Positions 27,899 through 35,157 of a DNA stretch of 64,000 nucleotides are shown piece by piece. The DNA is taken from positions 27,100 through 91,099 of the forward strand of contig UQXI01000006.1 in the NCBI GenBank assembly GCA_900544975.1. The letters run 5' to 3'. The translations under genes were made by a program, and so were the position numbers. This DNA comes from an uncultured Eubacteriales bacterium. Its GTDB lineage: Bacteria; Bacillota; Clostridia; Oscillospirales; Oscillospiraceae. The notes under the pieces were generated by a model that worked only from the letters and a program-made list of their open reading frames with translations, searched no databases and was not told the DNA's origin. Positions within the stretch are counted from its first letter, which is position 1. Each line of letters opens with the position of its first letter.

Positions 27899-27998
27899 CA
27901 TCTTTCCCTACGACGGCATAACCCGTATCAGGTTCGCGGGTGAGGGCTCGGCTTCGCCCAATCTCAGCCGGAATCGTCCGGCTCCCCGAAGAGTGATT
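27899..27998 (-). ncRNA. TPP riboswitch (THI element)
   Basis: On the minus strand the conserved parts appear in order: CTTCGGGGAGCC, a P3 stem, GGCTGAGATTGGGC, then ACCCGCGAACCTGATACGGG, TTATGCCGTCGTAGGGAAAG. These match the THI box that binds thiamine pyrophosphate. It sits between a consensus promoter and a terminator upstream of thiT, so TPP should switch transcription off. Confidence 0.95.
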
Positions 27999-28017
27999 TG
28001 TTCTGCGATTCGATGCA

Positions 28018-28046
28018 ATTATACAAGAACCGGAGGGAAATGTCAA
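28018..28046 (-). promoter_or_regulatory. consensus promoter for the TPP riboswitch-thiT unit
   Basis: On the minus strand TTGACA (28046-28041) and TATAAT (28023-28018) are 17 bases apart, a perfect consensus. Confidence 0.85.
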
Positions 28047-28095
28047 TGGATTGTTGTGCGCTCTGTGCAAATTGGCGGGTATGGCAGGTTTTCCC

Positions 28096-28123
28096 TTGAA
28101 AAATGCGGCATCCGTGGTATGAT
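28096..28123 (+). promoter_or_regulatory. sigma-A type promoter for pyk
   Basis: TTGAAA at 28096-28101 and TATGAT at 28118-28123, spacer 16. Confidence 0.6.
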
Positions 28124-28156
28124 GGTCCAGAATATTCGGATCTAGGAGGATGTTAT

Positions 28157-29572
28157 ATGCGAAAAACGAAAATTATCTGCACCATCGGGCCGGCCTGTGA
28201 AAATGAAGAGACCCTGACGCAGATGTGCTTGGCGGGCATGAATGTGGCGCGCCTGAACTTTTCTCACGGCTCCCACCAGGAGCACCAGGAGAAAATCCAT
28301 CTGATTCGCAAAGTCCGGGAGAAACTGAACCTGCCCATTGCCATCATGCTGGACACCAAGGGGCCGGAATACCGGATCAAAACCTTTCAAAACAAGCGGG
28401 TCACCCTGCAAGATGGCGACCTGTTTACATTTACCACCGACGATGTGGTTGGAGATGAAACCCGGGTCTCCGTCACCTACCAGGGTCTTGTCAAAGATCT
28501 GGAGGTGGGAGATACCATCATGGTCAACAACGGCCTGGTCATTTTCCGGGTGGAGCAGCTGGAGGGCAGCAACGCCCTGTGCCGTGTGGTGGCAGGCGGG
28601 GAGCTTTCTGACCGGAAGAGCATGAACTTCCCCAACCGGGTCCTGGCCCAGGCCTTCCTCAGTCAACAGGACCGGGAGGACCTGCTCTTTGGAATCCAAA
28701 ACGGCGTGGACTTCGTGGCCGCCTCCTTTGTGTCCAATCGTCAGGACATGGAGGATCTGCGGACCTTCCTGGACGAGAATGGCGGCAGTGACATCGACAT
28801 CATCGCCAAAATCGAAAACCGCTCCGGCGTAGACCACATCGAGGAGATTTGTCAGATCGCCGACGGCGTCATGGTCGCCCGGGGGGACCTGGGTGTGGAA
28901 ATTCCCTTCGTGGAGGTTCCGGCCATTCAGAAGTACCTCATCAACAAATGCCGCCTCCTGGGTAAGCGGGTCATCACTGCCACGGAGATGCTGGAATCCA
29001 TGATCCACAACCCCCGGCCCACCCGGGCAGAGATCTCCGATGTAGCCAACGCCGTCTACGACGGGTCCTCCGCCGTGATGCTCTCCGGCGAGACTGCCGC
29101 TGGTAAATACCCGGTGGCGGCTGTGAAAAACATGGCGGAAATTGCGGAGTACACCGAGAAACACATCAGCTACATTCACCGCTTCCATAACACAGAGTTC
29201 GAAATCCGCAGCAATCTGGACGCCGTGTCCCATGCCACCTGCGCCATGGCCATTGACTTGGGGGCCAAGTGCATTGTGGTCAGCTCCATGAGCGGCCGCA
29301 CCGCCCGGATGGTCAGCCGCTTCCGCTGCCCGGCTGACATTGTGGGCATGACGACCACAGAGCGGGCCTGGCGGAAGCTGGCCCTCAGCTGGGGCGTCAC
29401 GCCTGTGCTCAGCGAGGAATTCAATTCCATCGACGTGATGTTCTACCATGCCCTGCACCAGGCAAAACAGGTCTGCCACCTGCAAGCGGGAGACAATGTG
29501 GTTCTGACCGGCGGCCAGATCAATGGGCTGCCTGGCAACACCAACACCATCAAGGTAGAAACCATCCGCTAA
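28157..29572 (+). CDS. pyk: pyruvate kinase
   Basis: A 471-residue enzyme that makes pyruvate and ATP from PEP and ADP. It begins RKTKIICTIGPA and has GMNVARLNFSHG, the active-site IIAKIENRSGVDHIEEI, MVARGDLGVEIP and a TATEMLESM helix (usually TATQMLESM). The C-terminal allosteric domain is present, but no extra PEP-utiliser domain as in some Bacilli. The ATG at 28157 has AGGAGG upstream. It is monocistronic, followed by REP-like repeats. Confidence 0.96.
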   Translation: MRKTKIICTIGPACENEETLTQMCLAGMNVARLNFSHGSHQEHQEKIHLIRKVREKLNLPIAIMLDTKGPEYRIKTFQNKRVTLQDGDLFTFTTDDVVGDETRVSVTYQGLVKDLEVGDTIMVNNGLVIFRVEQLEGSNALCRVVAGGELSDRKSMNFPNRVLAQAFLSQQDREDLLFGIQNGVDFVAASFVSNRQDMEDLRTFLDENGGSDIDIIAKIENRSGVDHIEEICQIADGVMVARGDLGVEIPFVEVPAIQKYLINKCRLLGKRVITATEMLESMIHNPRPTRAEISDVANAVYDGSSAVMLSGETAAGKYPVAAVKNMAEIAEYTEKHISYIHRFHNTEFEIRSNLDAVSHATCAMAIDLGAKCIVVSSMSGRTARMVSRFRCPADIVGMTTTERAWRKLALSWGVTPVLSEEFNSIDVMFYHALHQAKQVCHLQAGDNVVLTGGQINGLPGNTNTIKVETIR

Positions 29573-29608
29573 TTGCGGCGCTGGACCATTCTGAGGGGTA
29601 GGCGCATC

Positions 29609-29797
29609 CATGCACCGCGCCGGTATCTCATCGTAGGGGCGGACCTGTGTGTCCGCCCGTTGGAGGCATTGCGAATTCGCCGAACATGTGTGAAAAACGT
29701 ACGATGTCCCCTCCGGGCGGACACATAGGTCCGCCCCTACGGGGAATCGGGACGATGGGAAGAAGTAATCCGACGTATTTTCTCATTTGAATGCCCC
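29609..29797. repeat. REP/MITE-like palindromic repeat, copy 1
   Basis: A 189-base unit that matches copy 2 at a constant offset of 239 bases without gaps. It contains two arms in inverted orientation, CGTAGGGGCGGACCTGTGTG at 29632 and its near-complement ending at 29742; each arm can also fold into its own hairpin (GGGCGGAC/GTCCGCCC). It has no coding capacity. Confidence 0.8.
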
Positions 29798-29847
29798 ATT
29801 TCGAGCAGAAAATCGGTACATTTTGCGGAAACGCCAAAAAGTCCGTT

Positions 29848-30036
29848 CATGCACCACATGGGGATCTCTCCGTAGGGGCGGACCTATGTGTCCGCCCGTG
29901 GTAGGCATTGCGAATTCGCCGAACATTTGTGAAAAACGCGTAGTGTCCCCACTAGGCAGACACATAGGTCCGCCACTACGGTGGATGGCGAAGGTGGGCG
30001 GGAATGACTCAACGTATTTTGTTATTTTAATGCCCC
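29848..30036. repeat. REP/MITE-like palindromic repeat, copy 2
   Basis: The direct repeat of copy 1, from CATGCACC at 29848 to ATGCCCC ending 30036. The arms lie at 29871-29898 and about 29953-29981; the right arm has picked up mismatches. Copy divergence suggests an old tandem duplication. Confidence 0.8.
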
Positions 30037-30063
30037 CTATCGGGTAGTGATAGGGGGCATTTT
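30029..30063 (-). terminator. terminator of the 37284-30075 operon
   Basis: The stem AATGCCCCCTATC/GATAGGGGGCATT lies just past the nucleotidyltransferase stop and overlaps the edge of repeat copy 2. On the minus strand it is followed by AAAATAACA, so the U-tract is weak. Confidence 0.6.
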
Positions 30064-30074
30064 ACAGTGCCAGT

Positions 30075-31295
30075 CTACAGTCCCCAGCTTGTAATGAACT
30101 CTTCCCGGGCTGTCATCTCGTCCCGCTGGGCATAGGGACTCGTCAGATTCTCCGCCGCAGCCTTGGGCTTGCGGAACAGGCAATAGAAGAACCGATAGAT
30201 CCAAGCAACGGGCATCAGATACGGTTTCCCATCCACAAAGGAGTACCAGGGAATCTGCCGCATGTCCCAGTATGGGGGAAAAATCTTCTTCCAGGTGTTT
30301 CCCAGCAAAACCAGAATGCGGGGTCGCGAGGACCGGTGGATCTGTTTGACCACAGATGCAGTAACATTTTGTTGGTTGATATGGCCAAAAATACCATCCT
30401 CAAATACCTTCCGGGTTGCGCTCAGATAAAATGTCTCATCCAGAGGGCAGGAGGAAATGGGCATCGTCACGCCAAACCACTTCTCACAAAGGGAGAAACA
30501 GGTTTGCGTAAATGTGAGAAGTTCCAGTTTCTCCAGTTGTTGGGTAATCCACACCCAGTTCATATTGCGGCCCTGAGCCCGGGTGAAAAACACCATGTCC
30601 AGGAAGGGGCGCAGGCCACAGCCCTTGTTGATGATGTGCTTTGCCGTATGGACCATCAAGAACACAAAATGAAAGTTTTCATCTATCTGATACCGGCTGG
30701 TGTCCAGAAGAGGGTGGGCATATTTCCAGGCCTCGTCAAAATAGTCTTGGTAGTTGACTTGGTTCGCCAGGGACTCATAGAGCATGTGGCTATGGATCTC
30801 ATAGGTGACCACACCGTCTGAGTAAGTCCACACCGCACCAGGATCTGCCGCCGGCGTATAGCCCAAAGAGCACATCTGCTGATGGCACCGGAGCCGGTCA
30901 GACCCGTGGATCAAAAAGTCAATGTCCCCCATGGTGCGCAGCTGGGGGGTGGGGTAATATTGGGACAGCACACTGCCCTTAAATGGGAGGAAGGAGATTT
31001 CCGCCTCTGTGAGATGCTGCTCCAGCTGAGCAAAGTCCCGCTGTAGGGCAATGCTATGGACGGCCTCCGCCACAAATCCGGACTGAAGCTCTGTCAACGT
31101 GGATTGCAGGGATGGGATTTGGGACAGTTTATCTCGGCACTGCACATAAAAGATCCCCGCCAGATTCTGGGTCTTGGCATACCGCAGCAGTTGGGACCAA
31201 TCCAGGCCTTCCCAGCCACCAGGAACCCGAATATCGGATTTCCCCTGGATGTAGGCTGCCAACGCTTGGATAAAAAAAGCCTGTTCCAACGTCAT
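30075..31295 (-). CDS. nucleotidyltransferase family protein (NTP_transf_5-like)
   Basis: A 406-residue protein. Around residues 100-130 it has FLPFKGSVLSQYYPTPQLR and MGDIDFLIHG, the signature of the uncharacterised nucleotidyltransferase family often found in lasso-peptide and related RiPP clusters; the two Asp of DID are the expected metal ligands. The rest is helical with a basic C-terminal third. Its ATG overlaps the PqqD stop in ATGA. It is the last gene of the phase-switch operon. An adenylyl- or other nucleotidyl-transfer to a peptide or protein is plausible but unproven. Confidence 0.8.
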   Translation of the reverse strand: MTLEQAFFIQALAAYIQGKSDIRVPGGWEGLDWSQLLRYAKTQNLAGIFYVQCRDKLSQIPSLQSTLTELQSGFVAEAVHSIALQRDFAQLEQHLTEAEISFLPFKGSVLSQYYPTPQLRTMGDIDFLIHGSDRLRCHQQMCSLGYTPAADPGAVWTYSDGVVTYEIHSHMLYESLANQVNYQDYFDEAWKYAHPLLDTSRYQIDENFHFVFLMVHTAKHIINKGCGLRPFLDMVFFTRAQGRNMNWVWITQQLEKLELLTFTQTCFSLCEKWFGVTMPISSCPLDETFYLSATRKVFEDGIFGHINQQNVTASVVKQIHRSSRPRILVLLGNTWKKIFPPYWDMRQIPWYSFVDGKPYLMPVAWIYRFFYCLFRKPKAAAENLTSPYAQRDEMTAREEFITSWGL

Positions 31296-31585
31296 GACTC
31301 AGCGGCCTCCGTTTCATAGACAAAGCCGTTCGACAGCATTTGCTCCAAAAACTGCCCCACATACGCCGTCGCCTGCGCCATGGGCGCAGTATAATGCTCA
31401 CTGAACGCCTGGAGCAATGCATCCTTTTGGCAAGGCGTCTCCTCCAGCAGCTTCCAAATGAAATACCCTGCATCATTCAGCTGCAGCGCCCAATGGCGGC
31501 AGGTGCGCCGGGCAGCTTGGGTTGCAACCAGCAGATGTTCCCCGCAAATCTCCTCATGCACAACACCTGGTCGAGTCTTCAACAT
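31292..31585 (-). CDS. PqqD-like peptide-binding protein (RiPP recognition element)
   Basis: A 97-residue protein matching the PqqD family: a strand region with GEHLLVATQAA, then LQLNDAGYFIWKLLEE, a helix (DALLQAFSEHY) and a final LEQMLSNGFVYE. PqqD-type domains grip the leader of ribosomal peptides and present them to modifying enzymes. The ATG at 31585 overlaps the kinase stop by seven bases, and its own stop overlaps the nucleotidyltransferase start. Coupled translation of the three implies they act together. Confidence 0.85.
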   Translation of the reverse strand: MLKTRPGVVHEEICGEHLLVATQAARRTCRHWALQLNDAGYFIWKLLEETPCQKDALLQAFSEHYTAPMAQATAYVGQFLEQMLSNGFVYETEAAES

Positions 31586-32304
31586 AGGACACACTCCCTT
31601 CTTTCTAGTAATCGGTCGTGGCAAAGCCGGGCAGATTCCGGCCCTCCCCGGTTTTCCAAGAGCCAGATGGGGGTTGCACACACCAGCCGCTTGAGCAGCG
31701 GCAGCAGGAGCCGATAGTGCTCTTCCGTCCGGTCTGTGCAGAAAAACTGGCCCAGCATGGGAAGAATGGCAGCCCCAGGCGGCATGGGCGCCCACCGGTC
31801 CGCCTGGCTCTGACGTAGGTAGATGATCCCACCCAGAGGCGCCGACCCCGTGCCACCCAGAGATTCCTTCCCCCGCCAGGGACTGGCATGGACTACAATG
31901 GTCCCTGTGTCCAGGAACTGTAGGACCGGCTTGTCTCCATTGAGGATGGTGGTCTCCTCCGGATAAAGCTCCCGCCAGAGGTTCAGCTGGGTCGTCTTCC
32001 CAGTGCCGCTGGGGGCGGCAAACAGGTACGCCTGTTCCCGGAACACCATGGCCGCACTATGAAACAGGCAGCGGTCATGAGAAAGCAGCAGGTCCGCCAA
32101 ACGCCGACGCAGAGCAACCGTCTCCAGAAATTCCGGGGACGCATCTGCCGGGCAATAGCAAGCGGCCTGGCGCAGATCCTCCTGGGTAACCCGCAAGCAG
32201 GCAGTATAGGACGGACTGTCTGTGAGAAACCCTGCGAAAAAGCGCTCCGTGCCTGGATAGAGCAACTGAATTTGGAAGGTCAATCCGGAAAAGGAAATGG
32301 TCAT
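31579..32304 (-). CDS. HprK-like P-loop kinase
   Basis: A 241-residue protein with a Walker A AAPSGTGKTTQLNLW (about residue 95) in the HPr kinase/PEP carboxykinase fold, preceded by LFHSAAMVF as in HprK. NGDKPVLQFL may be the Walker B/metal region and VHASPWRGKES the P-loop partner strand. Similar kinases in lasso clusters phosphorylate the precursor peptide, and ScmC proteins of another cassette are related. It lacks the N-terminal domain of true HprK. It follows the 57-residue peptide gene after a hairpin. The ATG at 32304 has GGGAGGAA upstream. Confidence 0.8.
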   Translation of the reverse strand: MTISFSGLTFQIQLLYPGTERFFAGFLTDSPSYTACLRVTQEDLRQAACYCPADASPEFLETVALRRRLADLLLSHDRCLFHSAAMVFREQAYLFAAPSGTGKTTQLNLWRELYPEETTILNGDKPVLQFLDTGTIVVHASPWRGKESLGGTGSAPLGGIIYLRQSQADRWAPMPPGAAILPMLGQFFCTDRTEEHYRLLLPLLKRLVCATPIWLLENRGGPESARLCHDRLLERRECVLC

Positions 32305-32444
32305 GGGAATTCCTCCCTCTTTGAAATCTAGCAGGCCCGGGAATCAGCCCCCATACCACAGCGGCAGACCTGCGTACAACGTCAGAACCTTCACAGCACC
32401 AGCCCCACTGATGGAGGCCGATTCCGCTGCCCACGGAAAGTGAG

Positions 32445-32475
32445 CGCGGCAGGTGGGGAAACCCCACCTGCCGCG
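32445..32475 (-). terminator. hairpin between the 57-residue peptide gene and the kinase gene
   Basis: The 14-bp stem CGCGGCAGGTGGGG/CCCCACCTGCCGCG has a 3-base loop and lies 14 bases past the peptide stop. There is no clear U-tract, so it could be a partial terminator or an mRNA 3'-end stabiliser. Confidence 0.65.
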
Positions 32476-32488
32476 TGACTGGTCCCTC

Positions 32489-32662
32489 TTAGATGTGGCC
32501 GAGCAGGTTGCCGGATTCATCATATACGGCGCCAGAAGCAGTCTGGTGACCGTAGACAACGGCGCCGTCTCCCAGGGAGAAGGGAGCTTCACCGGAGCCA
32601 TCAGGAACCCACTGGGTGTCGAGCAACGGGGTGACGAGGGGCATGTTGGACAAGTCGTTCAT
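32489..32662 (-). CDS. 57-residue peptide, candidate substrate of the kinase/PqqD/nucleotidyltransferase genes
   Basis: A short gene with an excellent ribosome site (CTAGGAGG, 9 bases before the ATG at 32662). The product starts MNDLSNMPLVTPLLDTQWVP and ends VYDESGNLLGHI. It has no Cys, no signal peptide and no membrane segment, but many Gly, Ser, Thr, Asp and Tyr. It lies 47 bases behind the 804-residue secreted protein and is followed by a hairpin, an arrangement common for peptide precursors. I do not recognise a family. It could equally be a small accessory protein. Confidence 0.6.
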   Translation of the reverse strand: MNDLSNMPLVTPLLDTQWVPDGSGEAPFSLGDGAVVYGHQTASGAVYDESGNLLGHI

Positions 32663-32709
32663 AATGTGTACCTCCTAGTTTGGTTGGGAATTTCTGTTCC
32701 CCAGGCCGG

Positions 32710-35124
32710 TTAGGCAAGGGGACTGCAGATGGTGTTAGCGCTGAACGTCACCTGGTTCATGTCACCATATACCAGGGTGCCTTCTAACGTCCGGTAATAG
32801 GCGCGGGCAGAGAGGGTGGTGAAATTGCCATTGGCGTCTTTCAGCTGCATGTACATCCAGTAGAAATAAGTGACATACCCGTCTCCGGCGCCCTGGTTGT
32901 TGTAGCCGGGAAGGCCACCGTTAAAGTCCTTGGCCGTATAATCCCGTTCGTAAATGGGCGCAGCTTTGAAGGTCTCATAAACCGTGGTCTTTTCATAGTT
33001 CCCTACTGGCTTGCCATCGATGGTGCCGCCAATGATCAAGCGGGATTCGTCCTCTGGCTTGGCTTTGGTGGAGACCACAAACCCATAAGCCTGGAAGAGG
33101 TCATCCGGCACGGTAGAGTTGATGTACACTTCCCGGGCACTCTTGGCATCTGCCCGGTAAGCAATTTTCGCCTGGGAATAGCCGGCGTCGATCCAATAGG
33201 CATAAATCCGATGGTTCTGCACCTGATCACAGTGGAACAGGTCGGCGGCGCCCACATTGTTTTCGGCCGTCCAGTCCAGCGCGTGGCCAGCCTGGTTTCC
33301 AGAGGGCTGGAAGAACCAGCCTGCAAAAGTATATTCGCCGTCTGCCGTGGACTTGCCGGTTCCTTTCACCTGCATGTCCGTTCCGGTGTAGTCCAAGCCA
33401 CCCGCCAGCAGGTCGTTCCGGCCAGAAGTATAATCCTCTTGGCGCAGCACCTGCAGTACCGTGCCGGTGTTGCCATCACAGAGCAGCAGCACCTCTGTAT
33501 ACTTGGGTGTGAGAACCAAGCTCTGGGTCACAGTGATTTCCTGATGCAGGCCATATGCATTGCCCGCCTGGTCATACCAGCCGGTCAACACCCAGCCGTA
33601 TGTCTCATCGTACTCGCCAGTGTAGAAAATCTCGGGGCCGTAAGTCGTGGTGGTGTCGCCTTCCTGGACGGAGAGGACTTCATAGGTGGTCCCGGCGGGG
33701 TACTGGTATTCCACCGTAAGAGATACCGGCTCCTCTTCCTTGGGCGCGCAGTGGCAGCCACAACCGCAGGTGCAGGTCCCATCGGGTCCGATGCAGCCTG
33801 TGAGGGTGGGCAAATCGCTGTCTGAGAGCTTCCAATAGCCGGTGCCGGTCCAGGCAGCATCCTGGCTGATCCGCGTCACAATGGCAGCCACATCGGCAAT
33901 TTCCGTGCCGCTTGTGGACTTGGTGAAATACTGGCTGTTGGAGGTGAAGGTATCGGCTGTATAATAGCAGTAGTCAACCGTACCACTGTTGCAGCGGATG
34001 CCGCTCAGGGTAGGCTTGCTGCTGGTGTTGGTATTGGTGGTGGCCACAGAACCAGCCTGATAGCAGTTCGTATAGCTGCCGCCCATGCTGTAGCCGCAGA
34101 TCCCGGCTGCATAGGAGATGTTTTTGGACATGGAGCTGCCAGCAGTGATGGTGCCAGCATTGTAGCAGCGTTCCACTGTGGTACCAGCGCCTTTGCTGTA
34201 CCCCAGAATGCCACCCGCTGCGTTGTAATATTGGGTGCCATTATAGGGAGAACCGACACTGACCGGCGCCGTATTGTAGCAGTCGGCAATGTTTGCCTGA
34301 GATGTGGTGGAGCCATAGGGATCCGCCGCCATACCTACAATGCCGCCCGCTCCACCGTAGGAGCTGGAGCGGATGCCATCCGCTTCGCACCAAGAGCGGT
34401 GAATTTTCACCTTGGCCGCATAGACGTGGCCAATCAGGCCACCCACTGCATACTGGCTGGCAGAAACCGTGCCGCCCTGGATGCTGGAGCAGCACAGGGT
34501 CATGGTATTGGAGCTGCCCACATTGGCAAAGCCCAAAATGCCGCCTACCCCATACACACCCTTCACTGTGGAATCCACCACATGGAGGTTGCAGAGCTTC
34601 ACAATGGGACTGGGGGATGCACCAGTGCTGCCAGCGAACGCGCCCACATAGTGGCCGCCCTGAATGCTGCTGTCCCGGATGGTGAAGTCACAGATGTTTG
34701 CAGCCGCCAAATTGCCGAAGAGACCGACATTGTTCTGGCTGCCAGAGATCTTGAGGTGGCTGATGGTGTGACCACCGCCGATGAAGGTGCCACAGAAATA
34801 GTAGGATGTGCTGCTGTTCCACCCGATGGGGGTCCACTCCTGGTTCCCCAGGTCAATGTCCGCCGTCAGTTTGTACCAAGCGCTGCGGTATGGATTTTGG
34901 GTGGTGTTGTCTTCATTGACCTTTTGCGCCAAATAGGCCAACTCAGCACCGTTGGAGATGAGGTAAGGGTCGCTTTCTGTGCCGCTACCGCCAGCAAAGG
35001 ATGTGGCGGGGATCCCGTTCCAGGCAGGCGCCTGACCCTCCGCCATGGAGGCGGAGGGCAGCAGGCAGCCAAACGTCAGGACCAGGGTCAGGAGCAGCGC
35101 CAATGAGCGAGTCAGTTGTTTCAT
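32710..35124 (-). CDS. 804-residue secreted GLUG-repeat protein sharing a C-terminal module with its neighbour
   Basis: A signal peptide (MKQLTRSLALLLTLVLTFGC, cleavage near SMA) leads into a region of about 400 residues with GLUG-type repeats such as GGILGYSKGAGTTVERCYNAG and AAGICGYSMGG, a beta-helix-like fold seen in surface adhesins. A Cys cluster (CTCGCGCHC) follows near residue 450. The last 340 residues are clearly paralogous to the 630-residue protein, ending TTLSARAYYRTLEG and VYGDMNQVTF. No SLH, LPXTG or choline-binding anchor is seen. It lies 33 bases behind the 630-residue gene in the same operon. Confidence 0.78.
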   Translation of the reverse strand: MKQLTRSLALLLTLVLTFGCLLPSASMAEGQAPAWNGIPATSFAGGSGTESDPYLISNGAELAYLAQKVNEDNTTQNPYRSAWYKLTADIDLGNQEWTPIGWNSSTSYYFCGTFIGGGHTISHLKISGSQNNVGLFGNLAAANICDFTIRDSSIQGGHYVGAFAGSTGASPSPIVKLCNLHVVDSTVKGVYGVGGILGFANVGSSNTMTLCCSSIQGGTVSASQYAVGGLIGHVYAAKVKIHRSWCEADGIRSSSYGGAGGIVGMAADPYGSTTSQANIADCYNTAPVSVGSPYNGTQYYNAAGGILGYSKGAGTTVERCYNAGTITAGSSMSKNISYAAGICGYSMGGSYTNCYQAGSVATTNTNTSSKPTLSGIRCNSGTVDYCYYTADTFTSNSQYFTKSTSGTEIADVAAIVTRISQDAAWTGTGYWKLSDSDLPTLTGCIGPDGTCTCGCGCHCAPKEEEPVSLTVEYQYPAGTTYEVLSVQEGDTTTTYGPEIFYTGEYDETYGWVLTGWYDQAGNAYGLHQEITVTQSLVLTPKYTEVLLLCDGNTGTVLQVLRQEDYTSGRNDLLAGGLDYTGTDMQVKGTGKSTADGEYTFAGWFFQPSGNQAGHALDWTAENNVGAADLFHCDQVQNHRIYAYWIDAGYSQAKIAYRADAKSAREVYINSTVPDDLFQAYGFVVSTKAKPEDESRLIIGGTIDGKPVGNYEKTTVYETFKAAPIYERDYTAKDFNGGLPGYNNQGAGDGYVTYFYWMYMQLKDANGNFTTLSARAYYRTLEGTLVYGDMNQVTFSANTICSPLA

Positions 35125-35157
35125 CGGGGTCTCCTTTTCAGATCAGAAGGAATCAAA

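Noticed and set aside
29609..30036. CRISPR-like array
   Set aside because: Only two long units with palindromic arms, no short regular spacers and no cas genes.
31292..31795. Longer 167-codon version of the PqqD-like protein
   Set aside because: The extra N-terminus lies inside the kinase gene and has no similarity; the ATG at 31585 gives a normal PqqD length.
32344..32447. Possible short peptide ending LTLYAGLPLWYGG between the hairpin and the kinase gene
   Set aside because: No ribosome site or convincing start after the hairpin; the frame only extends backward through the 57-residue gene.
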